From contig JAHWHQ010000102.1 in the NCBI GenBank assembly GCA_019323195.1, forward strand, positions 1-22,271: a stretch of DNA of 22,271 bases. The letters run 5' to 3'. Made by a program: the position numbers and the translations under genes. The notes under the pieces are model-generated. The model did no database searches, was not told the origin of the DNA, and was given only the letters and a program-made list of their open reading frames with translations. How positions within the stretch are numbered: the first letter of the stretch is position 1; every line of letters begins with the position of its first letter. The stretch is from Candidatus Woesearchaeota archaeon (GTDB lineage: Archaea > Nanobdellota > Nanobdellia > Woesearchaeales > JACPBV01). Positions 13,836 to 20,800 of this stretch are shown here, one piece after another.

Positions 13836-14704
13836 GAACAATACCGGCAAAAACAATCCTTTCTTCCAGGAGCAGGCCTGACCCTTATTTTGGCGGCAGT
13901 TACAACATAAACCTTTACAGGGGATGCCAGCATGGCTGCATCTATTGCGACACAAGAAGCGACTGTTACAGGATAGGTGATTTGTCAGACATCAGGGTTA
14001 AGGAAAACGCCCTGCAGATCCTGGATAAAGAGCTTAGAAGCAGGAAAAAGAAAGGGACCATCACTACCGGCTCGATGAACGATCCCTACATGCCTGTTGA
14101 GAAAAAGCTTGAACTGACAAGAGGGGCATTAAAGCTGATAAAAAGGCATGGCTTTGGGGTGCATATCCTGACAAAGGGTGATTTAGTCCTTCGTGATATT
14201 GATCTATTGAAAGACATCTCAAAAGTATACTGTGCTGTATCAATAACTATTACAACCATTGATGATAAATTATCAAAAAAGATAGAGCCCAACGCCCCTC
14301 CCTCTTCCAGGAGATTTGATGCTCTCAAGAAATTATCAAACAGCGGGATCTATTCCGGAATAATCCTTATGCCCCTCTTGCCTTATATAACAGATTCGCC
14401 GGATAATATCACTGCAATAATCAAAAAAGCAGTTGAATGCAAAGCAAAATATATCTTATTCTGTCCAGGCATGACCTTAAGGGATTCCTGCAGGGATTAT
14501 TACTACAAAAAGCTTGACCAGCTATTTCCAGGCATGAAAAAAACCTACATGAAAAAATACGGTGAAAGATATAGCTGCGGAGCTAACAATGCAGAGAAAT
14601 TAAGCAGGGTTTTTTACAGGGAATGCAAAAGACAGGCTCTTCCAACCAGGATGGATTTCTACAAGGAACCTAAAAATAAAGAGAAGCAGATGAGGCTTTT
14701 ATAA
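13832..14704 (+). CDS. SPL-like radical SAM protein
   Basis: A 290-residue radical SAM enzyme of the SplB-related group (spore photoproduct lyase-like, COG1533). The 4Fe-4S motif is C32-xxx-C36-xx-C39 in YRGCQHGCIYCD. The N-terminal NLYRGCQHGC and the TTGSMNDPYMPVE and ILTKGDLVLRDIDLL segments are typical. The protein carries further Cys near the C-terminus (C226, C255 and others), and the C-terminal photolyase-specific Cys cannot be assigned. Stand-alone archaeal members have no proven substrate; nucleic acid repair or modification is a guess. It is the last gene of a coupled three-gene operon with two 4-TM proteins. Ten nt after its stop begins the three-hairpin array. Confidence 0.88.
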   Translation: MRTIPAKTILSSRSRPDPYFGGSYNINLYRGCQHGCIYCDTRSDCYRIGDLSDIRVKENALQILDKELRSRKKKGTITTGSMNDPYMPVEKKLELTRGALKLIKRHGFGVHILTKGDLVLRDIDLLKDISKVYCAVSITITTIDDKLSKKIEPNAPPSSRRFDALKKLSNSGIYSGIILMPLLPYITDSPDNITAIIKKAVECKAKYILFCPGMTLRDSCRDYYYKKLDQLFPGMKKTYMKKYGERYSCGANNAEKLSRVFYRECKRQALPTRMDFYKEPKNKEKQMRLL

Positions 14705-14713
14705 GGCAACATT

Positions 14714-14836
14714 AACGAAGGTTACTTATGTACATAACTTTCGTTTATTTAGAAGACGACATAAGTAATGCATGATAGATTTCGTCTTCTAAGTTGTAAA
14801 AGACAAACAAAATTATGCAAAACTTTTGTCTTTTAC
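14714..14836 (+). ncRNA. Array of three tandem hairpins with complementary loops
   Basis: Three hairpins lie head to tail, 3 nt apart. Hairpin 1 (14714-14745): AACGAAGGTTA/TAACTTTCGTT, 11 bp with one G-T. Hairpin 2 (14749-14792): TTAGAAGACGA/TCGTCTTCTAA, 11 bp perfect. Hairpin 3 (14796-14836): GTAAAAGACAAA/TTTGTCTTTTAC, 12 bp perfect. The loops are 10, 22 and 17 nt. Loop 1 CTTATG (14725-14730) complements loop 2 CATAAG (14760-14765), extendable to 9 nt. Loop 2 TGCATGAT (14769-14776) complements loop 3 ATTATGCA (14812-14819) with one wobble. It lies upstream of the TATA box of the HTH-nucleotidyltransferase gene. It may be an RNA, a 3' UTR or a protein-binding DNA site. Confidence 0.55.
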
Positions 14837-14846
14837 TAATTTAAGG

Positions 14847-14867
14847 ATATTTCGAAATATTTAAATA
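14847..14867 (+). promoter_or_regulatory. Palindromic operator candidate abutting a TATA box
   Basis: ATATTTCGAAATAT (14847-14860) is a perfect 14-bp palindrome, directly followed by the TATA-like TTTAAATA (14861-14868). A dimeric HTH protein bound there would block TBP/TFB; the downstream gene encodes two HTH domains. Confidence 0.5.
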
Positions 14868-14910
14868 GGAGTGTTACATTTTATTGCCAATTGTAAAGAA
14901 AAAGTAACAA

Positions 14911-15762
14911 ATGATATTTAACAATTACCTGAATAAAGTTTTTGGAACAAAAGTTAAGGTTAAGATACTTAGATTTCTTTTTCAGTATCCTGACAGGGGA
15001 TTTACATCAAGAGAGCTATCTAAATTCATTAATTGTTCACATACATCAATTAGCAATTCACTAAGGGACATAGCAGGCATGAATCTAATCAGGGGTTTTG
15101 AAAGAATAGGAACAGCTAATTATTTTAAGATCAACAAAATGAGTATTTTATTTAACAATCTGAAAAAAGTATTTGTCTATGAAAAGGAGTTATTAAAAAG
15201 GAATAAAAATCTAGGCATGTATTTAGGCAGTTCTGTTAAGATAAAAATTTTAAGAACTATTTCCGCTAATCCAGATAAAACCTATACATCAAGAGCACTT
15301 GCAAAAGACTCAAATTGTTCCCATGTTCAAGTTTTAAGAACCTTGGGGAATCCTTATATGTACAATCCACCTGATAAATTAAAGTTAGCAACGGATAAAT
15401 TTCTCTATAAAAAAATATTAAAAGATATTTTTTATTTTGAAAAAAATATATTAAATAAATTAAAGAATAACATAGTTGATTTTGGTGAAAAGGTTTCAAG
15501 CATAATACTTTTTGGAAGTATTGCCAGGGGAAAAGAAACATTTAAAAGTGACATTGATCTTTTGATTATAACCGAAAATAAAAAAGAAATTAAAGAAATA
15601 ATCAATGAAAAACAGAGATATATAACAGAATCTTGCGGGAATGTTATATCTCCATATATAATGGATCGGAAGGAGTATCACAAAAAAAAAGACACCCCTT
15701 TTATGCAGGAACTTAAAAAACAAGAAAATTATAAGGTTTGGTGGGGTGAAAAAATAATATGA
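14911..15762 (+). CDS. HTH-HTH-nucleotidyltransferase fusion (predicted MNT antitoxin/regulator)
   Basis: A 283-residue protein. Two winged-HTH repeats occupy about 10-80 and 104-175. They share VKxKILRxxxxxPDxxxTSRxLxKxxNCSH, so they arose by duplication. A minimal nucleotidyltransferase domain follows (about 190-260): ILFGSIARGKETFKSDIDLLII, with G202-S203, R206-G207 and the catalytic pair D214/D216. Minimal nucleotidyltransferases next to HEPN proteins are antitoxins that can modify (AMPylate) the HEPN toxin. The stop overlaps the HEPN start (ATGA, 15759-15762). The two HTH domains could bind the palindrome at 14847 or the hairpin region upstream. AT content is higher than in neighbouring genes, hinting at transfer. 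No Shine-Dalgarno is seen. Confidence 0.85.
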   Translation: MIFNNYLNKVFGTKVKVKILRFLFQYPDRGFTSRELSKFINCSHTSISNSLRDIAGMNLIRGFERIGTANYFKINKMSILFNNLKKVFVYEKELLKRNKNLGMYLGSSVKIKILRTISANPDKTYTSRALAKDSNCSHVQVLRTLGNPYMYNPPDKLKLATDKFLYKKILKDIFYFEKNILNKLKNNIVDFGEKVSSIILFGSIARGKETFKSDIDLLIITENKKEIKEIINEKQRYITESCGNVISPYIMDRKEYHKKKDTPFMQELKKQENYKVWWGEKII

Positions 15763-16160
15763 AAAACAGGACCGTTGATAAAACACTCTACAGGAATTAT
15801 TTAAAAAAATCAAATGAGTGCCTTGAATCTGCAACTGATTCTATATCCAGGCAAAACTGGAATGCAGCGGTTATTAGCGCCATTCATTGCGCTATCAGTG
15901 CAGTTGACTCATTAACAGTATTTTTTAGAGGGGAAAGGCATGCTGGAGAAAGACATGAAGATGTGATAAATCTATTACAAAGTCTAGATGGAATAGAAAA
16001 AGAAACTATAAACAAGAAAATCAGACAATTACAAAGATTACTTCAAATTAAAAATAGTGCTGAATACGAAGAAAAACTTATGAGTCAACAGGATGCTGAA
16101 GTTTCAAAGAAGGATGCAGAGAGGATACTTATCTGGGCTAAGGATAAATTGCCTGAATGA
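15759..16160 (+). CDS. HEPN-domain protein (predicted toxin partner)
   Basis: A 133-residue, all-helical HEPN protein. Helix 1-2 has YRNYLKKSNECLESATDSISRQNWNAAVISAIHCAISAVDSL, the usual HEPN up-down pair with A/S-rich packing. Next comes GERHAGERHEDVINLL (58-73), in which R60-x5-H66 fits the Rx4-6H RNase motif. The C-terminal region has LLQIKNSAEYEEKLMSQQDAE. If the motif is active this is the RNase toxin and the HTH-nucleotidyltransferase upstream its antitoxin. The 4-nt overlap enforces joint translation. The toxic role is inferred from context and the motif. Confidence 0.82.
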   Translation: MKNRTVDKTLYRNYLKKSNECLESATDSISRQNWNAAVISAIHCAISAVDSLTVFFRGERHAGERHEDVINLLQSLDGIEKETINKKIRQLQRLLQIKNSAEYEEKLMSQQDAEVSKKDAERILIWAKDKLPE

Positions 16161-16280
16161 TATATTATTCATTTCTTGTTTAGGGTTATTAATTATTTTC
16201 TCTAGAACAAACTTCCTGATTCTTGGGGTTATATTAACATACATAATAAAAACAAACAAAAGCTAAAAAACCAGCAGACC

Positions 16281-16468
16281 TTATTTAAGCCCTTTCTCCA
16301 GCTCTTCATGGAGCTCTTTATCACTTGTTTTTCTTTTAGTGCCTCTTCTTTTTCTAAATCTCTTATCTTATCCCTTATTGCTTCTCTGATGAACTCTGTT
16401 TTTGTTGTATACCTGTGTCTTCTCATAGAGGTCTCTATATCCTTCAAAAATGAATCCTCCTGTTTCAA
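16281..16468 (-). pseudogene. Ribbon-helix-helix protein gene with C-terminal frameshift
   Basis: Starts at TTG 16468, overlapping the endonuclease dU stop (TTGA). The protein begins LKQEDSFLKDIETSMRRHRY, then TTKTEFIREAIRDKIRDLEK, an RHH/CopG DNA-binding core. The in-frame continuation is an unlikely hydrophobic tail (VCWFFSFCLFLLCMLI) running to 16229. A -1 shift at the A-run GAAAAAC (about 16336-16342) gives TSDKELHEELEKGLK and a stop at 16281. That is a normal charged RHH C-terminus, for 62 residues in all. The N-terminal beta strand is short. The cause could be a true mutation, a sequencing error in the A-run, or slippage. Confidence 0.55.
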
Positions 16469-17031
16469 GCCTTCCCTCCGCTCTCTCCTTTGACTACCCC
16501 TCCTGCAATCAGATGTGCTATCCTAATAGGCTCAGGTATTAAGGAGCGTGTGCATGTTATCCTTAAGATCTCCTTCGCCTTTTTCAGCGTAATACCTTTT
16601 CTCTGTATGTATATCTTCCCTATCTTCTCTACAGGCCCTGCCTTCTGCATCAGCTTATATTTCCTCTGCTTTTTTATCCTCTTCAATGTCTCCTCTATCT
16701 TCTTAAAGTCCGGGTATTTCCTTATAACAACAATGACAGGAATCCCTGTCTTTTTGTTCAGCTCCTCAATATCAATGACATTAAACCCCCCTAAAGCGAT
16801 CCCGTTAAGCAGTATGCATCTTAATTGCAGCCTGAATTTAGACTTATTGATCATCTCTGCCAGTTTTCTTGTGCTGTTATCACCGTCAATCCTTACCTTG
16901 GTTGTCAGCAGCCCGTCCAGTAAGGTCCCTCCCCTGAATATTGCCCCTATAACCAGGATATTGCTCTTTGTAAATTTTCTGAAAGGAGAATCATCAATCC
17001 CTAACGTCCTTATCTCTTTTTTGTACATCAT
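16465..17031 (-). CDS. Endonuclease dU (DUF99/UPF0215 family)
   Basis: A 188-residue DUF99 protein. It shows RTLGIDDSPF (8-17), ILVIGAIFRGGTLLDGLLTT, RIDGDNST, LRCILLNGIALGGFNVIDIEEL and TGIPVIVVIRKYPD. These are the ordered blocks of archaeal endonuclease dU, which acts on deoxyuridine-containing DNA and is proposed to have an RNase H-like fold. The Asp residues in GIDD and RIDGD are probable metal ligands. Two ATGs (17031, 17028) are possible starts; the upstream gene stops 1 nt before. Its own stop overlaps the TTG of the RHH gene. Function in DNA repair follows the family. Confidence 0.85.
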   Translation of the reverse strand: MMYKKEIRTLGIDDSPFRKFTKSNILVIGAIFRGGTLLDGLLTTKVRIDGDNSTRKLAEMINKSKFRLQLRCILLNGIALGGFNVIDIEELNKKTGIPVIVVIRKYPDFKKIEETLKRIKKQRKYKLMQKAGPVEKIGKIYIQRKGITLKKAKEILRITCTRSLIPEPIRIAHLIAGGVVKGESGGKA

Positions 17032-17032
17032 C

Positions 17033-17362
17033 CTAATGCAGCCTGTAAAGCCCTTCAGCGCACATCAGCACAGCGATTACCAGCAGTATGTTTGATGATA
17101 TCATCTCCGGAAGATAAGGCATGATAAAATAAGATCCTGCAATGATGATGAATAATAAAGGCACCCCTGTGCTTACTATCTTGTTTCCGTCGCCTAAGGC
17201 ATTCATAAAAAGCGCAAAAAGTTCATGGAAGATAAAAAGTGATATCCCGACTGCAACAACATTGACTCCATGCATCGTCTCAGGAAGAAATCCAAGATGG
17301 ACAACACCGATGACCGCTCCTAAGACAATGATTACAGCTCCGCAGATTCTTGCAAAGACCAT
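17033..17362 (-). CDS. Small membrane protein, unknown
   Basis: A 109-residue protein with four hydrophobic helices (about 4-25, 34-54, 66-83, 90-105). The loops are FLPETMHGVN and ALGDGNKIVS. I recognise no family. The stop at 17033 is 1 nt from the endonuclease dU start, so both belong to one operon. The start at 17362 has no strong ribosome binding site. It is divergent from glmS, with about 70 nt between the starts. Confidence 0.7.
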   Translation of the reverse strand: MVFARICGAVIIVLGAVIGVVHLGFLPETMHGVNVVAVGISLFIFHELFALFMNALGDGNKIVSTGVPLLFIIIAGSYFIMPYLPEMISSNILLVIAVLMCAEGLYRLH

Positions 17363-17398
17363 TTTAAATCCTGTAAGCAGTATTCCTAATCCACAACG

Positions 17399-17407
17399 CT
17401 TAAATAC
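17399..17407 (+). promoter_or_regulatory. TATA box of glmS
   Basis: CTTAAATAC, centred about 29 nt before the ATG at 17432. No Shine-Dalgarno lies between, so the mRNA is probably leaderless. Confidence 0.55.
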
Positions 17408-17431
17408 ATATTACCTCTCCTCATATATAAA

Positions 17432-19258
17432 ATGTGCGGAATTGTCGGATACATTGGCGATAGGAAAGCAGCCCCCATCCTGCTTAAGGGCCTCAAAAGC
17501 CTGGAGTACAGGGGCTATGATTCTGCAGGCATCTGCACAATCGGAAAAAAAGAGATCCTGCTCAAGAAGGATGTCGGCAAGATCGAAGAGGTTAATCAGA
17601 AGGTAAACCTGTCTGAGCTTGAAGGGAGCATAGGAATTTCTCACTGCCGCTGGTCGACCCACGGCAAGGTAAGCAGGGAAAACGCCCATCCTCACACGGA
17701 TTGTGCTTCTAAGATCTCAATAGTCCACAACGGCATCATCGAAAATTACACCGGGCTCAAGACAGAGCTGGAGAAAAAAGGCCACAAGTTCAGCTCAGAG
17801 ACAGACACAGAGGTGATTGCGCATCTGATTGAGGATAATTACAGCGGTGATCTGAAAGAGGCTGTTTTAAAGGCATTAAGAAGGTTAGAGGGCTCTTATG
17901 CATTAGGCGTTATCCATTCTGACCATGAGGAGCTTATTGCAGCAAGGAACGAAAGCCCTCTTATTATAGGTGTCGGCAAAGGTGAGAATTTTATCAGCTC
18001 TGACGTCCCTGCTGTCCTTGAGCATACAAAAAAGGTTATCTATCTTAAGAACAAGGAGATAGCCGTCCTGACAAAAGATAAGGTAGATCTCTTTGACCTT
18101 GATTCCAATAAACAGGAAAGGGAAGCAGAGGATATAGAGTGGAATTCTGAGCAGGCAAAAAAGCGCGGCTATAAGCATTTCATGCTGAAAGAGATATTTG
18201 AGCAGCCCCAGGTCATAACCGAGACCATCAACGGCAGGCTGAAGAATTCTGATATCCTGATGACGGACGAGATTGGCCTTTCCGAAAAAGAGATTAAGGA
18301 TATTAACAGGATAATAATTGTTGCCTGCGGCACCTCCTGGCATGCCGGTTTGGTAGGTGAATTCATGCTCGAAGGCCTGGCAAAGATCCCTGTCGAGGTT
18401 GAATACGCCTCTGAATTCAGGTACAGGGACCCTATTCTGGATAAGAATACGTTGATAATCGCGATCTCTCAGAGCGGTGAGACAGCAGACACATTGGCTG
18501 CCTTAAGGGAAGCGAGGAAAAAAGGCGCAAAGATAATATCCATCATCAATGTCAAAGGCTCCTCTATAGAGAGGGAGTCAGACAGCGTGATCTATACCTA
18601 TGCAGGCCCTGAGATCGGCGTTGCATCTACAAAGGCCTTTACAACCCAATTGGTCATACTTTATCTGATTACCTTGTATTTTGGAAAGGTCAAGGGCTTG
18701 CTGCCTCCTGAACAGGTCAAAAACCGTGTAAGGGACCTGAGGAAGCTGCCGTTGCAGATCCAGTCTGTTTTAGAGGAGAAGAATTATATCAGGCTTCACG
18801 CAAGAAAGTTCCACAAGAAAACAAACGCCCTTTATCTGGGAAGGGGGATCAATTACCCTATCGCTTTGGAAGGCGCTTTAAAGCTAAAAGAGGTCAGCTA
18901 CATACATGCTGAGGGCTACCCTGCTGCTGAGATGAAGCACGGCCCCATAGCATTGATAGACAAGGAGATGCCTGTTTTCTTCATAGCTACCAAGGATGAC
19001 AGGACATACAGGAAGGTCCTGAGCAATATAGAAGAGGTCAAGTCCAGGGGAGGGGTGGTTATAGCCATCGAGACAAAAGGGGACAGGGAGGTGAAGAAGA
19101 TAGTTGACCATAACCTGTACGTACCTAAAACCTCTTATATCCTTACCCCTGTTCTTGCAGTAATCCCGTTGCAGTTGTTTGCGTATTATGTCGCTGTGAT
19201 GCGCGGCCTAAACCCTGATTTTCCTAAGAATCTTGCCAAGGCAGTGGTGGTGGAATAG
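17432..19258 (+). CDS. glmS: Glutamine-fructose-6-phosphate aminotransferase (isomerizing)
   Basis: A 608-residue, full-length GlmS. The N-terminal glutaminase domain starts MCGIVGYIG, with C2 as nucleophile after Met removal, then LEYRGYDSAG, HCRWSTHG and HNGIIENY. Two SIS sugar-isomerase domains follow. SIS1 has VACGTSWHAG (about 292-301) and ISQSGETADT; SIS2 has LGRGINYPIALEGALKLKEVSYIHAEGY. The C-terminus ends NLAKAVVVE, the conserved tail that shapes the active site. It makes glucosamine 6-phosphate from fructose 6-phosphate and glutamine, the first step to UDP-GlcNAc for surface glycans. The GNAT gene follows without a gap. Confidence 0.97.
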   Translation: MCGIVGYIGDRKAAPILLKGLKSLEYRGYDSAGICTIGKKEILLKKDVGKIEEVNQKVNLSELEGSIGISHCRWSTHGKVSRENAHPHTDCASKISIVHNGIIENYTGLKTELEKKGHKFSSETDTEVIAHLIEDNYSGDLKEAVLKALRRLEGSYALGVIHSDHEELIAARNESPLIIGVGKGENFISSDVPAVLEHTKKVIYLKNKEIAVLTKDKVDLFDLDSNKQEREAEDIEWNSEQAKKRGYKHFMLKEIFEQPQVITETINGRLKNSDILMTDEIGLSEKEIKDINRIIIVACGTSWHAGLVGEFMLEGLAKIPVEVEYASEFRYRDPILDKNTLIIAISQSGETADTLAALREARKKGAKIISIINVKGSSIERESDSVIYTYAGPEIGVASTKAFTTQLVILYLITLYFGKVKGLLPPEQVKNRVRDLRKLPLQIQSVLEEKNYIRLHARKFHKKTNALYLGRGINYPIALEGALKLKEVSYIHAEGYPAAEMKHGPIALIDKEMPVFFIATKDDRTYRKVLSNIEEVKSRGGVVIAIETKGDREVKKIVDHNLYVPKTSYILTPVLAVIPLQLFAYYVAVMRGLNPDFPKNLAKAVVVE

Positions 19259-19726
19259 ATGAAGCTGAGAAAGGCAGAAGAAAAGGACGCAGCCGGTATA
19301 GCTGCTGTCTTGGAAGAATGCTATAATATTGATTCTGTTGAAGAGGGCATTAAGGTCTTCAAGGAGGAAGCATCAAAAAAGCACAACTATATTGTTGCAG
19401 ATATTGACGGAAGGATTGCCGGCATTGTAACCTGGAAGATGCATGGGTTGCCGAAACACGGCCTTTGCGAGCTGGACAGGATTGCTGTCCTGAAGGAATT
19501 CCGGGGCAGGAGCGTCGGAAAGGCCTTATTCAACGCCTTGATAGAAAAGGCAGATTCCGAATATAAAAGCAAAGGTTCCAGGCTAAGGAGATTATACATC
19601 CTTACCCATGCAGACAACAAGGTAGCCCAGTCCTTTTACGTAAAGATGGGCTGCACGCACGAAGCCACCTTAAAGAGCCATTATTACAAAGGAACAGATG
19701 AGTTTGTCTTTAGCAGGTTTTTTTAG
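19259..19726 (+). CDS. GNAT-family N-acetyltransferase
   Basis: A 155-residue GNAT protein. The acetyl-CoA pyrophosphate loop is in motif A, LDRIAVLKEFRGRSVGKALF, with R84-xx-G87-x-A89. The B-motif region is NKVAQSFYVKMGC (120-132). The N-terminal KLRKAEEKDAAGIAAVLEECY is typical. It starts at the base right after the glmS stop, so the two are co-translated. Acetylation of glucosamine 6-phosphate, as done by Gna1 in eukaryotes, is suggested by this context but not by sequence. Protein or small-amine acetylation remains open. The stop is 7 nt from the convergent AAA+ gene. Confidence 0.85.
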   Translation: MKLRKAEEKDAAGIAAVLEECYNIDSVEEGIKVFKEEASKKHNYIVADIDGRIAGIVTWKMHGLPKHGLCELDRIAVLKEFRGRSVGKALFNALIEKADSEYKSKGSRLRRLYILTHADNKVAQSFYVKMGCTHEATLKSHYYKGTDEFVFSRFF

Positions 19727-19733
19727 TGATATT

Positions 19734-20732
19734 TTAATGTTTCACTTTTTTCATTTTACTCCTTATAGTCACCCTGCTTAGACCCATAGCTTCAGCAGTC
19801 TTGCTCTGGTTATTGTCCATCAGCTTTAGCATTAATTCTATTAAAGTATTATTTAGTTTTTCCATTGTAATGTCTGTATTTAAAATAAGTTCGCAGACAT
19901 CCATCAAAACTTTTTCCTGATTAATATATTCTATCCCAGCATGCTGGTTGACCAGCTTTTCATGGATAGGATTAATTTCTTTAATTTTCATATCATCTCC
20001 AGCCATGACAACAGCATGCTCAATAACATTCTCTAGCTCCCTTACATTGCCAGGCCAGTTATATGATTGTAAGTTATCTATAAATCCTTTTTCTGTAGAA
20101 TGGGATAAAGAAGTATTTCCACCATCTCGTTTATGCTTTTGAATGTATTTTCCGATAAAATAATCAGCTAATTCAGGGATATCATCTTTTCTATCCCGCA
20201 GCGGTGGAAGATTGATTCGTATAACGCTTAAACGGTAGAATAAATCCTCTCTGAATTTGCCTTCACGCATCATCTTTTCAAGGGGCATGTTTGTAGAGGC
20301 AATTATTCTAACATCCGCATTTTTAATTTTATTATCCCCAATAACCTCATATTCCCCATAATCCAGAAAATGGAGTAATTTAACCTGCAAATCCAAGGGC
20401 ATACTCCCTATTTCATCTAGGAATAATGTAGATCCATCTGCCTCCTCAATTTTTCCTTTTCTGTCATGATATGCATTTGTATATGATCCTTTTTTATGGC
20501 CACAAAGGTAAGATTCAAGAAGTCCACTAGGCACAGTAGGCCAGTTTACAATTATCATCTTCTTACCAGATCTTAGGCTTTTGTTATGTATATCATGTGC
20601 TAAAAGGGTCTTGCCGGTACCTGTTTCTCCTGTAATCAAAACTCTGGCGTCTGTTGGTGCAACCTTTTTTATATTTTCCAAGGTATCATACATGCTTTTC
20701 CCTATAAAGCCTGAATTATATTGGTGTTCCAT
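19734..20732 (-). CDS. NtrC/PspF-type AAA+ regulator with Fis-like HTH
   Basis: A 332-residue protein with the bacterial enhancer-binding protein plan but no N-terminal sensor domain. The AAA+ domain covers about 7-245. Walker A is GETGTGKT (35-42), Walker B LFLDEIGSMP (103-112), and the Arg fingers are in FREDLFYRL (R161, R167). Sensor II is NWPGNVREL. A Fis-type HTH closes the protein: NNQSKTAEAMGLSRVTIRSK (308-327). The sigma-54 contact loop, normally GAFTGA, reads GSYTNA (82-87). Archaea lack sigma-54, so it must act otherwise, or it is a recently acquired gene. A TATA box about 27 nt before the ATG with no Shine-Dalgarno shows an archaeal leaderless promoter. Confidence 0.9.
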   Translation of the reverse strand: MEHQYNSGFIGKSMYDTLENIKKVAPTDARVLITGETGTGKTLLAHDIHNKSLRSGKKMIIVNWPTVPSGLLESYLCGHKKGSYTNAYHDRKGKIEEADGSTLFLDEIGSMPLDLQVKLLHFLDYGEYEVIGDNKIKNADVRIIASTNMPLEKMMREGKFREDLFYRLSVIRINLPPLRDRKDDIPELADYFIGKYIQKHKRDGGNTSLSHSTEKGFIDNLQSYNWPGNVRELENVIEHAVVMAGDDMKIKEINPIHEKLVNQHAGIEYINQEKVLMDVCELILNTDITMEKLNNTLIELMLKLMDNNQSKTAEAMGLSRVTIRSKMKKVKH

Positions 20733-20754
20733 AGCTTAGAAGAATAGAAAAGAC

Positions 20755-20764
20755 ATTATAAAAC
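20755..20764 (-). promoter_or_regulatory. TATA box of the AAA+ regulator gene
   Basis: GTTTTATAAT on the minus strand, centred about 27 nt before the ATG at 20732, predicting a leaderless mRNA. Confidence 0.6.
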
Positions 20765-20800
20765 TTTGTATGATTCTATTATCCTATAAGAAGGGACTGC

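Noticed and set aside
14714..14836. CRISPR array or simple terminator series
   Set aside because: The three hairpin arms differ in sequence, so there are no direct repeats. The stems are A/T-rich but not followed by clear T-runs, and three in a row exceed what a terminator needs.
14911..15762. CCA-adding enzyme or other essential nucleotidyltransferase
   Set aside because: Only a minimal catalytic core is present, behind two HTH domains and beside a HEPN gene, so the toxin-antitoxin reading fits better.
15496..15834. Antisense reading frame across the nucleotidyltransferase/HEPN junction
   Set aside because: Low-complexity hydrophobic product opposite two well-supported domain genes; a shadow frame.
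16490..17095. 201-residue plus-strand reading frame opposite the endonuclease dU gene
   Set aside because: The minus strand encodes a recognisable DUF99 protein; the plus-strand product has no family features.
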